Below are positions 33,260-42,107 of a DNA stretch of 64,000 nucleotides, in pieces (position 1 is the stretch's first letter; the number at the start of each line of letters is the position of its first letter). Source of the stretch: Nocardiopsis alba DSM 43377 (lineage in GTDB: Bacteria > Actinomycetota > Actinomycetes > Streptosporangiales > Streptosporangiaceae). The position numbers and the translations under genes are program-made. The notes beneath the pieces were generated by a model. That model had not been told where the DNA came from and made no database searches. It worked only from the letters and a program-made list of their open reading frames with translations. The DNA lies in contig NZ_ANAC01000012.1 in the NCBI RefSeq assembly GCF_000341225.1, positions 62,001 to 126,000 of the forward strand. The letters are read 5' to 3'.

Positions 33260-34129
33260 CTACCTCCGTGAGTTCAGTCGGTCGGCGACACGCACCCCGA
33301 CGATGTTGAACGCGACCACGACCAGGGCGATGGCCGCGCCGGGGACCAGGGCGGGCCACAGGACCCCCTGGATGAGCGCGGACTGCCCCTCCTGGACCAT
33401 CAGGCCCCACTCGGAGCTGGGCGGCTGCGCGCCGAAGCCGAGGAAGCTGAGCGTGGCCAGGCTCATCAGCCCCTCGCCGAAGAGCACGACCAGATATCCG
33501 AGCAACGCGGGGGCCATGTTCGGGATGAGGTAGCGCAGGCAGATGACCAGGCCGCTCACCCCCTGCACCCGGTAGGCGTCGATATAGGGCTTGGAGCATT
33601 CGGCCAGCGCGACGCTGCGGGTGAACTTGGCGATGATCGGGGTGAACGCCAGGCCCAGGGCGATGACCGCGGTGGTCATGCCGCTGCCGAACACCGCGAT
33701 CACGAGCACCACGAACAGGAGTCCCGGGAAGGCGTACATGACGTCGGTGACCCGGGCCAGGAGGACGTCCACCCAGCCGCGCCGCCAGGCGGCCAGGGTC
33801 CCCATCGCCACGCCCAGGACGGAGGCGAGCACGAGCAGGGCCAACGGGCCCAGCAGGCTCTCGCGCGCTCCATGGACGACCCGCGAGAGCAGGTCGCGCC
33901 CCATCTGGTCGGTGCCCAGCCAGTGGTCGGCGCCGGGCGGCGCCCAGATGTTCCCGAAGTCGATGGCGTTGGGATCGGCCGGGGCGACCACCGGGGCGAA
34001 CAGGGCGGCCAGGACCACGGCGACGAGGAAGCCCGAGCTCACCCAGAGCGCGCCGCGCCCTCCGTTCCTTCGGACGTCGCGGATCCCGGCGCCCATGGTG
34101 ACGGCGCCGGTGGGAGACTGCGCGGTCAT
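33260..34129 (-). CDS. ABC transporter permease, DppC/OppC type
   Basis: The 289-residue membrane protein has an N-terminal helix (about residues 30-50), the segment HWLGTDQMGRDLLSRVVHGARESL typical of DppC, and five more helices with the EAA-like loop SVALAECSKPYIDAYRVQG. The ATG at 34127-34129 overlaps the DppB stop by four bases, indicating translational coupling. Confidence 0.92.
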   Translation of the reverse strand: MTAQSPTGAVTMGAGIRDVRRNGGRGALWVSSGFLVAVVLAALFAPVVAPADPNAIDFGNIWAPPGADHWLGTDQMGRDLLSRVVHGARESLLGPLALLVLASVLGVAMGTLAAWRRGWVDVLLARVTDVMYAFPGLLFVVLVIAVFGSGMTTAVIALGLAFTPIIAKFTRSVALAECSKPYIDAYRVQGVSGLVICLRYLIPNMAPALLGYLVVLFGEGLMSLATLSFLGFGAQPPSSEWGLMVQEGQSALIQGVLWPALVPGAAIALVVVAFNIVGVRVADRLNSRR

Positions 34130-35079
34130 ACCCTGTTCCTTTCGAGACGGACCCGCGGGTCCAGCAACGGGTGCACGAGGTCGATCAGGGTCGTGACCCC
34201 CATGTAGGCGACCACCATGCACAGCAGGACGGCCTGCACCACGGGGAAGTCGAGGTTGTTGATGGCGTCGACGAGCAGGGCCCCGATACCGCTGAGACCG
34301 AACGCCGACTCGATGACCACGGTCCCGCTGAGCATGCTCGCGGTGACCAGGCCGCACATGGTCACCACGGGGCCCAGGGCGTTGCGCAGGACGTGCCGGC
34401 GGACCACGTGCCTCTCGGCGACCCCCGAGGCCCGCGACGCCGAGACGTGCTCCAGATCGAACTGCTCCACCATCGTCTGTCGGGTGACCCGGGAGACGAT
34501 GGCCAGGGCGCCGGTGGCCAGGGCGATCGCGGGCAGGGTGAGGTGGTGGATCCGGCCGATGAACCCCTCGCCGAGCCCGGTCACCGGGAACCAGCCCAGC
34601 CGGACGCCGAACAGGGAGATCAACGCGATGGCCATGACGAACGACGGGATCGACGCGGCCAGCGTGGTGCCCGCGGTGACGGCGGAGTCGGTACGACGGC
34701 CCCGTCGTACCGCCGACAGGGCGCCCAACGCGATGCCCAGGACGGTGAAGAGCACCGCCGCGTAGGCGACCAGGGACACCGTGGTGGGAAGGCGGGTGAG
34801 GATGAGGTCGCCCACCGCCGCGTTGTACTGGAACGAGGTCCCCAGGTCGCCGGTGACGGCTCCGGTCAGCCACAGCCAGTACTGCACGAGCAACGGCTGG
34901 TCGAGGTTGTACTCGGCGCGGACCGCGGCGATCCGTTCCGGGGTGACGTTCTCGGGGTCTCCCACCAGGAACGACACCGGGTCGCCGGGGGCGGCGTACA
35001 TGGCGCCGAAGATCAGCGCCGAGGCCACCGCCAGGGTCAGGAGCATGCCGCCGAGGCGGCGCAGTACGTGCGCGATCAT
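34126..35079 (-). CDS. ABC transporter permease, DppB/OppB type
   Basis: The 317-residue membrane protein begins MIAHVLRRLGGMLLTL and carries the DppB signatures APGDPVSFLVGD near residue 30, GDLGTSFQYNAAV, and the EAA-like loop HVSASRASGVAERHVVRRHVLRN before FGLSGIGALLVDAI. The ATG at 35077-35079 overlaps the stop of the substrate-binding protein gene. A longer frame upstream is not needed. Confidence 0.92.
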   Translation of the reverse strand: MIAHVLRRLGGMLLTLAVASALIFGAMYAAPGDPVSFLVGDPENVTPERIAAVRAEYNLDQPLLVQYWLWLTGAVTGDLGTSFQYNAAVGDLILTRLPTTVSLVAYAAVLFTVLGIALGALSAVRRGRRTDSAVTAGTTLAASIPSFVMAIALISLFGVRLGWFPVTGLGEGFIGRIHHLTLPAIALATGALAIVSRVTRQTMVEQFDLEHVSASRASGVAERHVVRRHVLRNALGPVVTMCGLVTASMLSGTVVIESAFGLSGIGALLVDAINNLDFPVVQAVLLCMVVAYMGVTTLIDLVHPLLDPRVRLERNRV

Positions 35080-36710
35080 CGTCCTTCGTCCTCTCGGGCG
35101 CCCAGGTCGGCGGCCCACGGATAGAAGAGGAACGCGGAGGAGGCGGGCGCGCCCGTGACCTCGGGTCCCATGGCCAGGGTCGTGGGCACCTGGACGACGG
35201 GGATCCACGGCATGGCCTCGGTCCAGCGTTCCTGGAGCTCCACGGCCAGTTCGGCCCTCTCGGCGTCGTCGGTGGCGGCCTGGGCCTCCTTGACGAGGCG
35301 GTCGTAGTCCTCATCGGCGAAACCGGAGTAGTTCACCCCGGCGTCGGAGGCGCCGTTCTTGTAGAAGCCCACGGGGTCGTTCTTGGAGATCCAGTACTCG
35401 TCGGAGAACAGGTCCACCTGGGCGCGCAGCTCGGGGTCGACGTAGTAGCTGCCGAACTGCTGTCGGGGCACGGTGAGGATCCGCATCTCCAACCCGATCT
35501 TGGCCGCCGCGTCGACGGTGGCGTTGGCGATGATGGTGCGCGCCGGTTCGCCGTCGTTGGCGATGACGAGCGGCTCCTCGGGGGCGCCGGCCTCCTCGAC
35601 CAGGGCGCGGGCCTCCTCCAGTTCACGTTCGCCGGGGTCGGAGGGGGCCGCGTCGAGGGCCTCGTAGGCCTCCTCGAAACGTTCCCGCTCGTAGCCCCAG
35701 CCGCCGGGGCCCAGGGGAGTGGACCACGGTTCGGCCAGCCCTCCGAAGGCCGAGCGCGAGATGCCGTCGCGCTCCAGGGCCAGGGACAGGGCGCGGCGCA
35801 GACGCGGGTCGGCCAGGCCGCCGCGTTCGGTGGTGATCAGGGACCACACATTGGTGGAGGGCCCCTGGTACACCTGGACGGTCTCGTCGCGCAGCAGCGG
35901 GACGGCCGCCGAGGCGGTGTCGAGGTAGGCGCCGTCGGACTCCCCGGTGTTCAGGGTGTTGACGACGGCGTTCTCGACGGCCCAGCGGAACTCGACCCGG
36001 GCCACGTTCGCGGCCTTCTCGGGGTTCCAGTAGGCGTCGTCCCGTTCCAGTACGACCCGGCTGCCCGAGCTCCACTCGGCGAGCCGGTAGGGGCCGGTAC
36101 AGGCGTCCGAGCCCTGGGGCGTGCCGTAGGCGTCGCCGTCGGCCTCCAGGGCGCGACGGTCGTAGACGATGCCGCCGTTCCCGGCCATGGCGGGCACGAA
36201 CACGGCGTCGCGCTGGGTCATGGTCACGGTGACCTCGCGCTCCCCGGTCGCCTCGATCCGTTCGACGTTGGTGTACTCGTCGGACTCCTCCGCGCCCTCC
36301 GCGGAGTGGCGCTCCATGCTCCACACCACGTCGTCCGCGGTGATCGGGGCGCCGTCGCGGAAGGCGGCGTCGGGGTTCAGCCGGAAGACGACGGTGTCGT
36401 CGTCCTCCCATTCGGCGTACTCGGCCAGGCCGGGGCCGATCGAGAGGTCGGGCGCCACCCGCATGAGCCGCTCGCAGACGTTGGCGAGGACGGTGTTCTG
36501 CGCGGTGCCGCCGTTGGCGTCCAGGTCCAGTGACGTGGGCTCGGAGGGGAGCATCCAGGTCACCGAGTCCAGCTCTCCGGCGGGCGCGGCGGTGGTGGTG
36601 GTCAGGTCGATCTCCGTGCCCGCGGGCGGGGCCGTACAGGCGGTCACGGCGAGCGCGAGGACGGCGGCGGGGATCACCGCTCGGGAGCGGCGTGGTGCTC
36701 TGTCCTTCAC
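35076..36710 (-). CDS. ABC transporter substrate-binding lipoprotein (SBP family 5)
   Basis: The 544-residue lipoprotein has a basic N-terminus, a hydrophobic stretch and the lipobox AVTAC (Cys25). The mature part matches peptide/nickel-type SBP family 5: VTWMLPSEPTSLDLDANGG, DAAFRDGAPITADDVVWSM, GTGPYRLAEW-type sequence (here CTGPYRLAEW) and DPRLRRALSLALERDGI. It captures the ligand outside the membrane for the permeases. GTG at 36710 with GGAG upstream. It lies 40 bp after the C45 acyltransferase gene, so the ligand is probably a peptide or acylated amine related to that enzyme. Confidence 0.92.
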   Translation of the reverse strand: MKDRAPRRSRAVIPAAVLALAVTACTAPPAGTEIDLTTTTAAPAGELDSVTWMLPSEPTSLDLDANGGTAQNTVLANVCERLMRVAPDLSIGPGLAEYAEWEDDDTVVFRLNPDAAFRDGAPITADDVVWSMERHSAEGAEESDEYTNVERIEATGEREVTVTMTQRDAVFVPAMAGNGGIVYDRRALEADGDAYGTPQGSDACTGPYRLAEWSSGSRVVLERDDAYWNPEKAANVARVEFRWAVENAVVNTLNTGESDGAYLDTASAAVPLLRDETVQVYQGPSTNVWSLITTERGGLADPRLRRALSLALERDGISRSAFGGLAEPWSTPLGPGGWGYERERFEEAYEALDAAPSDPGERELEEARALVEEAGAPEEPLVIANDGEPARTIIANATVDAAAKIGLEMRILTVPRQQFGSYYVDPELRAQVDLFSDEYWISKNDPVGFYKNGASDAGVNYSGFADEDYDRLVKEAQAATDDAERAELAVELQERWTEAMPWIPVVQVPTTLAMGPEVTGAPASSAFLFYPWAADLGAREDEGR

Positions 36711-36750
36711 AACGGTCTTCTCCAGGGAAAGGGGGATACGAATGATGGGG

Positions 36751-37929
36751 TCAGCTCCGTGGGCCCGGGCCGTCGTAGAGGTTCCAGGGCATGAGCTCGT
36801 AGGCGTTCTCGCAGGGGTTTCCGGCGGTGACGCGGTATTCGCCGCTGGTGAGGTCGACGAGGCTGGAGAGCAGGGTGGACCAGCGGCGTACCTCGGGGGC
36901 GGCGGGGTCGGGGTGGGTGCACAGGGACTCGGGGTGGCCGAGGTGGTCGGACATGGCCGCGTGGACGGCGGCCCGCACCTGTTCGGGGCTTCGGGCGTCG
37001 CGGACGGCGTCCAGCCCGCGTCGGGCCCGGGGCACACGGATGAGCGAGTCGGTGGCCAGCGGGCGGTAGGCCTCGGCGAGCTGGGGCGGGATACCGGCCT
37101 GGTAGTGGTTGCCGTGCACGAGCAGACCCTCGCCGTCGGGGTACATCCACTGGCAGGGGCCAGGGGTGGTCTCGACGTCGATCGCGAAACCGGATTCGTG
37201 GGTCAGCAGCGCGTTGCTGGCGATGTGGGCGCGCGTCTTGACCAGCACGTTCAGGGCGTCGGAGAGTCGGGCGGAGTCCAGGACACGGCGGCGGATGAGG
37301 GTCTGGGGCACGCCGACGGCCGAGCCGAAGCGTCCCCCGAGGCCGTTGGCGTTGAGCGCGATACCGGCGGAGTTGGCCCCGTGCCGGCCGACCTGTCCGG
37401 CCTCGACCTGCATGATGAGCGTGGGCTTGGGCGGCTGGACCACGCGGAGCATCAGGATGGTGTCGGTGGTGCCGTGCCGCCAGTCCCAGTTCTGTCCGGC
37501 GTAGACGTGGCCGTCGCCCGAGGCGCCCTCGGCCAGGGCGAACGAGGTGCAGCCGTCCGAGGCGTCCCGGTCGTCGGTCTCGGTGGCCGCGGGCATGGTG
37601 CGGAAGGAGGAGTCGTAGATGATCTCTCCGCGCACGTTGAGCGCCATGATGTCGAGGAGGTCGACCCCGGCGCCCTCGGCGATGCCCTCCATCTCGGTGA
37701 CCATGTCGGCGTCGAAGGCGCGGCAGGGGTCGAGCCAGCCGCGGGCGCGGTCGAGGACGCCGCCCCAGCTCAGCCCGGTCTGCTGGGTGAAGGCGCGCTC
37801 GTAGAAGCCCATAGCGGCGACGATCTGCTCCCGCGCGGCCTCTCCGTAGGCGATGCCGCGTTCGCGCGGACCGCCGGAGATCTCGACGAGCGGCAGGCCC
37901 GATGCCGTTCGCGGCGTGGGTTCGGTCAT
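36751..37929 (-). CDS. C45 family autoproteolytic acyltransferase/hydrolase
   Basis: This 392-residue Ntn-hydrolase is related to fungal isopenicillin-N N-acyltransferase. The predicted autocleavage nucleophile is Cys127 in SDGCTSFAL, followed by the conserved AGQNWDW motif near residue 145 and later NSAGIALNANGLGG. Family members hydrolyse or transfer acyl groups on peptides or amino-acid conjugates after self-processing. No signal peptide, so it is cytoplasmic. ATG at 37927-37929 with GGGGAG upstream. It is the first gene of the oligopeptide ABC operon and is divergent from an RpiR regulator, suggesting import of acylated or peptide-like compounds for hydrolysis. Confidence 0.87.
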   Translation of the reverse strand: MTEPTPRTASGLPLVEISGGPRERGIAYGEAAREQIVAAMGFYERAFTQQTGLSWGGVLDRARGWLDPCRAFDADMVTEMEGIAEGAGVDLLDIMALNVRGEIIYDSSFRTMPAATETDDRDASDGCTSFALAEGASGDGHVYAGQNWDWRHGTTDTILMLRVVQPPKPTLIMQVEAGQVGRHGANSAGIALNANGLGGRFGSAVGVPQTLIRRRVLDSARLSDALNVLVKTRAHIASNALLTHESGFAIDVETTPGPCQWMYPDGEGLLVHGNHYQAGIPPQLAEAYRPLATDSLIRVPRARRGLDAVRDARSPEQVRAAVHAAMSDHLGHPESLCTHPDPAAPEVRRWSTLLSSLVDLTSGEYRVTAGNPCENAYELMPWNLYDGPGPRS

Positions 37930-37984
37930 GGTGGTGCTCCCCCGAACACGTCCTGTAACATTCATTACGAGGACATGAATAGTT

Positions 37985-37998
37985 GAAACGAACGTTTC
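37985..37998. promoter_or_regulatory. Inverted repeat GAAACG-AA-CGTTTC, candidate RpiR operator
   Basis: A perfect 6-bp inverted repeat with 2-bp spacer lies 13 bp before the RpiR start, in the 81-bp divergent region. A second, looser pair (ATTCAT at 37960-37965, ATGAAT at 37975-37980) lies beside it. Confidence 0.55.
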
Positions 37999-38010
37999 TT
38001 CAGGAGTGTA

Positions 38011-38913
38011 ATGAGTGATACGCCACAGTCAAGAGCTGTAATGAATAGTTCTTCGAACCCGGGCCTGGAACGGCTCCACACCCTGGTGCGCACCCACTGG
38101 GACGACCTCTCCCCGGCCGAACGATCCGTGTGTCGCCTGCTCACGGCCTCGCCGGTCGAACAGATCCTCTACTCCAACGCCCAAGAGCTCGGTTCCGCCA
38201 GCGGCACCAGCAACGCCAGCGTCATCCGGACCCTGCGCCGACTCGGGTACACCGGACTGCCCGCCCTCAAACAGGAGATCGCCGCCCCCTTCACCTCCGA
38301 GGTCGCCCCGGAGGTACGGCTGCGCGAACGGATCGACCGCATGGGCCGGGACTTCACCTCCCTGTGGGGGCGGGTCGTCGACGAGGCGCGCGACCGCGTC
38401 GAACACGTCCGCACGGCCACCTCCTCCGAAGAACTCACCCGGGCCGTGGAGGTCCTGGCCGAGGCCGAACAGACCCTCGCCTACGGAGTCGGCTCCTCCA
38501 ACATCGCCGCCGAACACCTGGCCCTCAAACTCAACCGGATCGGCGCCCGCGCCCGCCCCATCGACACGGACGGCTTCCGCCTGGCCGACGACCTGCTGGG
38601 CGTCCACAGGGGCGACGCCGTCGTCGTCTTCGCGCCCGGACGCGTCCTGCCCGAGGTCGAGGTGCTCTTCGAACGGGCCCGCGCGGTGGGCGCCCGATCG
38701 ATCCTGGTGACCGACGAACTCGCCGATGAGCTCCGGGACGGAGTCGACATCGTCCTGTCCGCCCCGCACACCCCCACCGGCATGACCGCCGAGGCGCTGA
38801 CCGGCATCATCGTCGCCGACGCCCTCGTCCAGGCGGTGACCACCGTCCACCCGGACCGGGCCGTGCGCACCTCCCACGAACTCACAGCCTGGCGCGGGCG
38901 CCTGGGCCACTGA
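38011..38913 (+). CDS. MurR/RpiR family transcriptional regulator
   Basis: The 300-residue protein has an N-terminal helix-turn-helix (NAQELGSASGTSNASVIRTL, about residues 56-75) and a C-terminal SIS domain (about 140-275, with LAYGVGSSNIAAEHLALKL). CAGGAG lies four bases before the ATG at 38011; an ATG ten codons later lacks a good site. It is divergent from the C45/oligopeptide ABC operon and probably controls it. Confidence 0.9.
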   Translation: MSDTPQSRAVMNSSSNPGLERLHTLVRTHWDDLSPAERSVCRLLTASPVEQILYSNAQELGSASGTSNASVIRTLRRLGYTGLPALKQEIAAPFTSEVAPEVRLRERIDRMGRDFTSLWGRVVDEARDRVEHVRTATSSEELTRAVEVLAEAEQTLAYGVGSSNIAAEHLALKLNRIGARARPIDTDGFRLADDLLGVHRGDAVVVFAPGRVLPEVEVLFERARAVGARSILVTDELADELRDGVDIVLSAPHTPTGMTAEALTGIIVADALVQAVTTVHPDRAVRTSHELTAWRGRLGH

Positions 38914-38920
38914 CGACGCG

Positions 38921-38949
38921 GACCCCCACCGCCGGTCGGCGAGGGGGTC
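38921..38949. terminator. Bidirectional hairpin between RpiR and cupin genes
   Basis: GACCCCC (38921-38927) pairs with GGGGGTC (38943-38949), with an inner CGCCG/CGGCG stem. It lies in the 57-bp gap between the convergent genes. Confidence 0.65.
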
Positions 38950-38970
38950 GCGCTCGTACGGATTCCTCGT

Positions 38971-39315
38971 TCAGTGGGCGGGGACCGACACGCAGGCGAG
39001 CTCGGTGTCCTCCTCCGCGCGCAGCTCGCCCGGGGAGTGCTCCGGGACGTGCAGGAGGTCGCCGGGGCCCGCCGTCACGACGCGGTCGGGGGTGCGCAGT
39101 GTCATGGCTCCGGAGACGACGACCCACACCTCCTCGTAGGGTGCGGGCAACGTCGCGACCTCTCCACGATCGAACCGGGCGTAGTAGGCGCTCAGCGGGC
39201 CGCCCTCCTCCTTCGTGACCACGGGGCCGATCCGGATTCCGTGATCGACCAGGTCCTGCCAACCATCGACCTCCTTCGCGGAGAACCGACGGGCCCCTTC
39301 TCCCGAGTGGGACAT
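38971..39315 (-). CDS. Small cupin-domain protein
   Basis: The 114-residue single-domain cupin has the two beta-barrel motifs visible as PYEEVWVVVSGAMTL and GPGDLLHVPEHSPGEL. The first motif lacks the usual His-His pair before Glu, so metal binding may be altered. It resembles ethanolamine-utilisation EutQ-like cupins, but no eut genes are present. It is divergent from the creatininase-family gene with 128 bp between them. Function unknown. Confidence 0.75.
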   Translation of the reverse strand: MSHSGEGARRFSAKEVDGWQDLVDHGIRIGPVVTKEEGGPLSAYYARFDRGEVATLPAPYEEVWVVVSGAMTLRTPDRVVTAGPGDLLHVPEHSPGELRAEEDTELACVSVPAH

Positions 39316-39443
39316 CCTGCTCCTTCATCCGAACGGACACGGTCGACGTTCAGTCGAACACCTCAAGTCGAGTCGAGGTCAAGGGCTTCGCCACGGTCGG
39401 GGGTCGTTGTCTCCTCCTGGGGGAGATGGGGAGAATGTCCCCC

Positions 39444-40157
39444 ATGGACTTCTCCGATCCCCTACCGTCGACCACCAGTGAGGACGAGGGCCGCGCCTCC
39501 TCCCGGGTGGCGCTGCTGCCCGTCGGAAGCCTCGAACAGCACGGCCCCCACCTGCCGTTGACCACGGACACCATCGTGGCCTCCGCGCTGGCGCAGTCCC
39601 TGGCCGACGCCAACCCGGGGCTGCGCCTCCTGCCCCCCATCACCTTCGGCTGCTCGCACGAGCACGCCTCCTGGCCCGGCACGGTCAGCGTCTCGGCGCC
39701 CACCCTGCACGCCATGGTCTCCGACGTGGCCGACTCCCTCCGGGCCGCCGGGACGCCCAAACTGGTCGTGGTCAACGGCCACGGGGGCAACCACGTCCTG
39801 GCCAACCTGGTGCAGGCCTCCGGAGGGGACATGGCGCTCTTCCCCGGCCCGAACGACTGGGAGGCCGCGCGCAAGAGCGCCGGCATGCGCACCACCAACG
39901 ACCGCGACATGCACGCGGGGGAGCTGGAGACCTCGGTCCTGCTGCACGCGCGCCCCGACCTGGTCCGCACCGGCTACCAGGAGGCCGACCACCTCGCCGA
40001 CCGGCGCGACCTGATGCTCACCACCGGCCTGGCCCGCTACACCCGTTCCGGGGTCGTCGGACAGCCCTCACGCGCCACGGCCGTCAAGGGGCGGGACCTG
40101 CTCTCGGCCCTGGTCAAGGGGTTCTCCGCCTACCTGGCGGTCCTCGACCCGAAGTAG
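39444..40157 (+). CDS. Creatininase family amidohydrolase
   Basis: The 237-residue protein has the creatininase-fold metal motifs: LPVGSLEQHGPHLPLTTD near residues 25-42, the SHEHASWPGTVS segment, VNGHGGNH and HAGELETS. Family members hydrolyse cyclic amides such as creatinine or act as peptidases (MftE). Nothing else of a mycofactocin operon is present. I chose the ATG at 39444; in-frame ATGs at 39426 and 39435 lie too close to the GGGGAG sequence. Its last 90 bases overlap the 3' end of the convergent membrane-protein gene. Confidence 0.82.
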   Translation: MDFSDPLPSTTSEDEGRASSRVALLPVGSLEQHGPHLPLTTDTIVASALAQSLADANPGLRLLPPITFGCSHEHASWPGTVSVSAPTLHAMVSDVADSLRAAGTPKLVVVNGHGGNHVLANLVQASGGDMALFPGPNDWEAARKSAGMRTTNDRDMHAGELETSVLLHARPDLVRTGYQEADHLADRRDLMLTTGLARYTRSGVVGQPSRATAVKGRDLLSALVKGFSAYLAVLDPK

Positions 40158-41072
40158 GCGCCACAGGAACACCACCCCGCCGGGCAGTGAGGCCACCAGC
40201 GCGAGCAGCCCGTAGACCACGGACACCGTCAACCCGACGGACGCCCCCAGCCCCACGGCGCCGAAGACCAACGCGGTCACCGCCTCACGCGGACCCCAAC
40301 CGCCCACCCCGGCGGGGACGCTCATCGCGATCAGAGCGGCCACGGCCGGAGGCAGCAGCATCCCCACGGGCTCGGTGACCCCGGCAGCCCGGGCGGCCAG
40401 CACGAACAGGGTCACGTGACCGGCCAGGGCCGCCACCGACAGCACCAGGACCGCCGGACCGGTGGTCCTGGTGCACAGCCCGTTCCGCACGTCCCGGGCC
40501 GTCTCCGTCAGGACCCGCCACCAGAGCGCGTCGCGCCGCCGCCCGAGCCGGGGCGCGCATACGGCCACCGCCGCCACCAGCCCCGCCACCCCGGCCCAGA
40601 CCGCCACCGTGACCACGCCCGGGCCCGTCGACGCGGCGGGCAGGACGAACAACGCGACCGCCCCGGCCGCCGCCAACACCACCTGACCGGCCATCCGCTC
40701 CAGGACCACCGCGCGCACCCCTCGGGGCACGTCGCCCGCGTCACGACCATGATCGATCGCCCGGTGCACGTCGCCGAGCACCCCGGAGGGCAGCACCGCG
40801 TTCAGGAAGACGGCCCGGTAGTAGTCGCCCACCGCCCGCGACCAGGGAAGACACAGCCCCGTTCCGCGCGCCACCGTCCACCACCGGGCCGCGCACAGGA
40901 CGGTGGTGGCCAGGCCGATCCCCAACGCCGAGAGCGCGAGGCCGACGTCGATCGCCTCGAAGGCGTCGGTGAGGGCGTCCAACGGAGACCACCACACCAC
41001 CCCGGCCAGGAGCAGCAGCCCGATCAAGGGGCGCGGCCACCACGCCCCCGGAACGGTCGGCCGGGGTCTCAC
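40068..41072 (-). CDS. LPG-synthase/AglD-type transmembrane protein (flippase-like)
   Basis: The 334-residue protein has about eight hydrophobic helices and the lysylphosphatidylglycerol-synthase TM-region signatures: AARWWTVARG, YYRAVFLNAVLPSGVLGDVHRAI near residue 100, VVLERMAGQ, and AGVGGWGPREAVTALVFG. The catalytic aminoacyltransferase domain of MprF is absent. Such proteins are linked to lipid or polyprenyl-glycan processing and flipping. GTG at 41070-41072 overlaps the methyltransferase stop. The last 30 residues are antisense to the creatininase gene. Confidence 0.85.
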   Translation of the reverse strand: MRPRPTVPGAWWPRPLIGLLLLAGVVWWSPLDALTDAFEAIDVGLALSALGIGLATTVLCAARWWTVARGTGLCLPWSRAVGDYYRAVFLNAVLPSGVLGDVHRAIDHGRDAGDVPRGVRAVVLERMAGQVVLAAAGAVALFVLPAASTGPGVVTVAVWAGVAGLVAAVAVCAPRLGRRRDALWWRVLTETARDVRNGLCTRTTGPAVLVLSVAALAGHVTLFVLAARAAGVTEPVGMLLPPAVAALIAMSVPAGVGGWGPREAVTALVFGAVGLGASVGLTVSVVYGLLALVASLPGGVVFLWRLLRVEDRQVGGEPLDQGREQVPPLDGRGA

Positions 41073-41923
41073 CGGCCCTCCGGCCCCCTCGGTGGAAGGG
41101 CCAACAGGTCGGTATGGTGCACGACCGCGCCCAGCTCGCCGCGTTCGCACTGGGCCAGCCGACGGTGCAGGTAGTCCCCGGGCACCCGCTCCGGCCTCAT
41201 CTCGACGGCCGCCTCCACACGACCGGACAACCAGGCCAGGGTCAGCGGGACGCGTTCGGGACACAACCGCCACGGCGAGGGGGAGGCCGACACCCGGTAC
41301 CCGGACCTCTCGAAGAGCTCGGTCATCACCACGACCGCGTCCGGCCCCAACGCCCCACGGCGACGCTGGTGGTCGTTGAAGGCGGAGTTCACCGCCGCGT
41401 CGGCCGGATCGCTCGGGAACAGCTCCACCCGCCCGGTGACGGACAGGGTGAACAGCGCCGCGCCCCCGGCCCCCGTCACGGCCCGCACCAGCGCCGCCAC
41501 CTCGTCGAAGGACAACAGGTCCAGCAACGCCGAGCCGGTCACCAGGTCGACCTCGGCCAGATCCCGCGCGGTGAGGGAACGCAGATCCCGCCGGTACATG
41601 CGGGCACCGACCTCGGACCCGTCCGCGCCGGCCACCGGCATGGACGCCCCGGCCAGGTCCAACAGATTCGAGTCCAGGTCGTAGAGGCTCCAGCTCTGCG
41701 GGCCGTGCAGCCGCGGGGCCAGCCAGCGCCCCTGAGAGCCGGTCCCGCACCCCAGGTCGGCGATCCTCAACGGAGGACGGTCGGTCCGCGACCCCCGCCC
41801 GGTGAGATGGACCCGGAGCGGGTCCAACGGGGCGGTGGAACGGGCCTCGGCGTCGGCCTCCTCGCGCAGGGACAACCACTCCGGGGCGAAGGTCGAGGAG
41901 AGGTGGTCGGATGGTGGGTTCAA
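41069..41923 (-). CDS. Class I SAM-dependent methyltransferase
   Basis: The 284-residue methyltransferase has motif I LRIADLGCGTGSQGRW at about residues 52-67, followed by an acidic strand end YDLDSNLLDLA and DLVTGSALLDLL. The best start is a TTG at 41921-41923, with GGAGGAG seven bases upstream; frames extending to 42127 are compositionally unlike protein. It is translationally coupled to the AglD-like gene. It probably acts in the same pathway as the glycosyltransferase and phosphatidyltransferase genes upstream; its substrate is unknown. Confidence 0.85.
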   Translation of the reverse strand: MNPPSDHLSSTFAPEWLSLREEADAEARSTAPLDPLRVHLTGRGSRTDRPPLRIADLGCGTGSQGRWLAPRLHGPQSWSLYDLDSNLLDLAGASMPVAGADGSEVGARMYRRDLRSLTARDLAEVDLVTGSALLDLLSFDEVAALVRAVTGAGGAALFTLSVTGRVELFPSDPADAAVNSAFNDHQRRRGALGPDAVVVMTELFERSGYRVSASPSPWRLCPERVPLTLAWLSGRVEAAVEMRPERVPGDYLHRRLAQCERGELGAVVHHTDLLALPPRGPEGR

Positions 41924-41980
41924 CGGGGCTCCTCCGAGCGGGACGCGGCCGCGGACGGGCGTCTTTCCCCCAGCCTGCCG

Positions 41981-42015
41981 GCTCGGGTCGGCCCGGATGG
42001 GCCGAACGCCCGAGC
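41981..42015 (-). terminator. Probable terminator after the isoaspartate-type methyltransferase gene
   Basis: GCTCGGG (41981-41987) pairs with CCCGAGC (42009-42015), and CGGCCC with GGGCCG inside, around a 4-base loop. There is a small internal bulge. It lies in the 184-bp gap between two minus-strand genes. Confidence 0.5.
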
Positions 42016-42107
42016 GCGCTCCCCTTCGGGGCGGACACGATCGGGTGTGTCCTCGGGGTCCTACCCGAGAGAGGCCGGCTTCAACGGAGCACCGAGTCCT
42101 GGGCGGC

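Noticed and set aside
37960-37980. ATTCAT-N9-ATGAAT as the main RpiR operator
   Set aside because: Its arms are short and AT-rich with a long spacer; the nearby GAAACG-AA-CGTTTC repeat is a better candidate, so this one is only mentioned.
39444-40157. MftE of a mycofactocin operon
   Set aside because: The creatininase fold fits, but no mftA, mftB, mftC or other mycofactocin gene is nearby.
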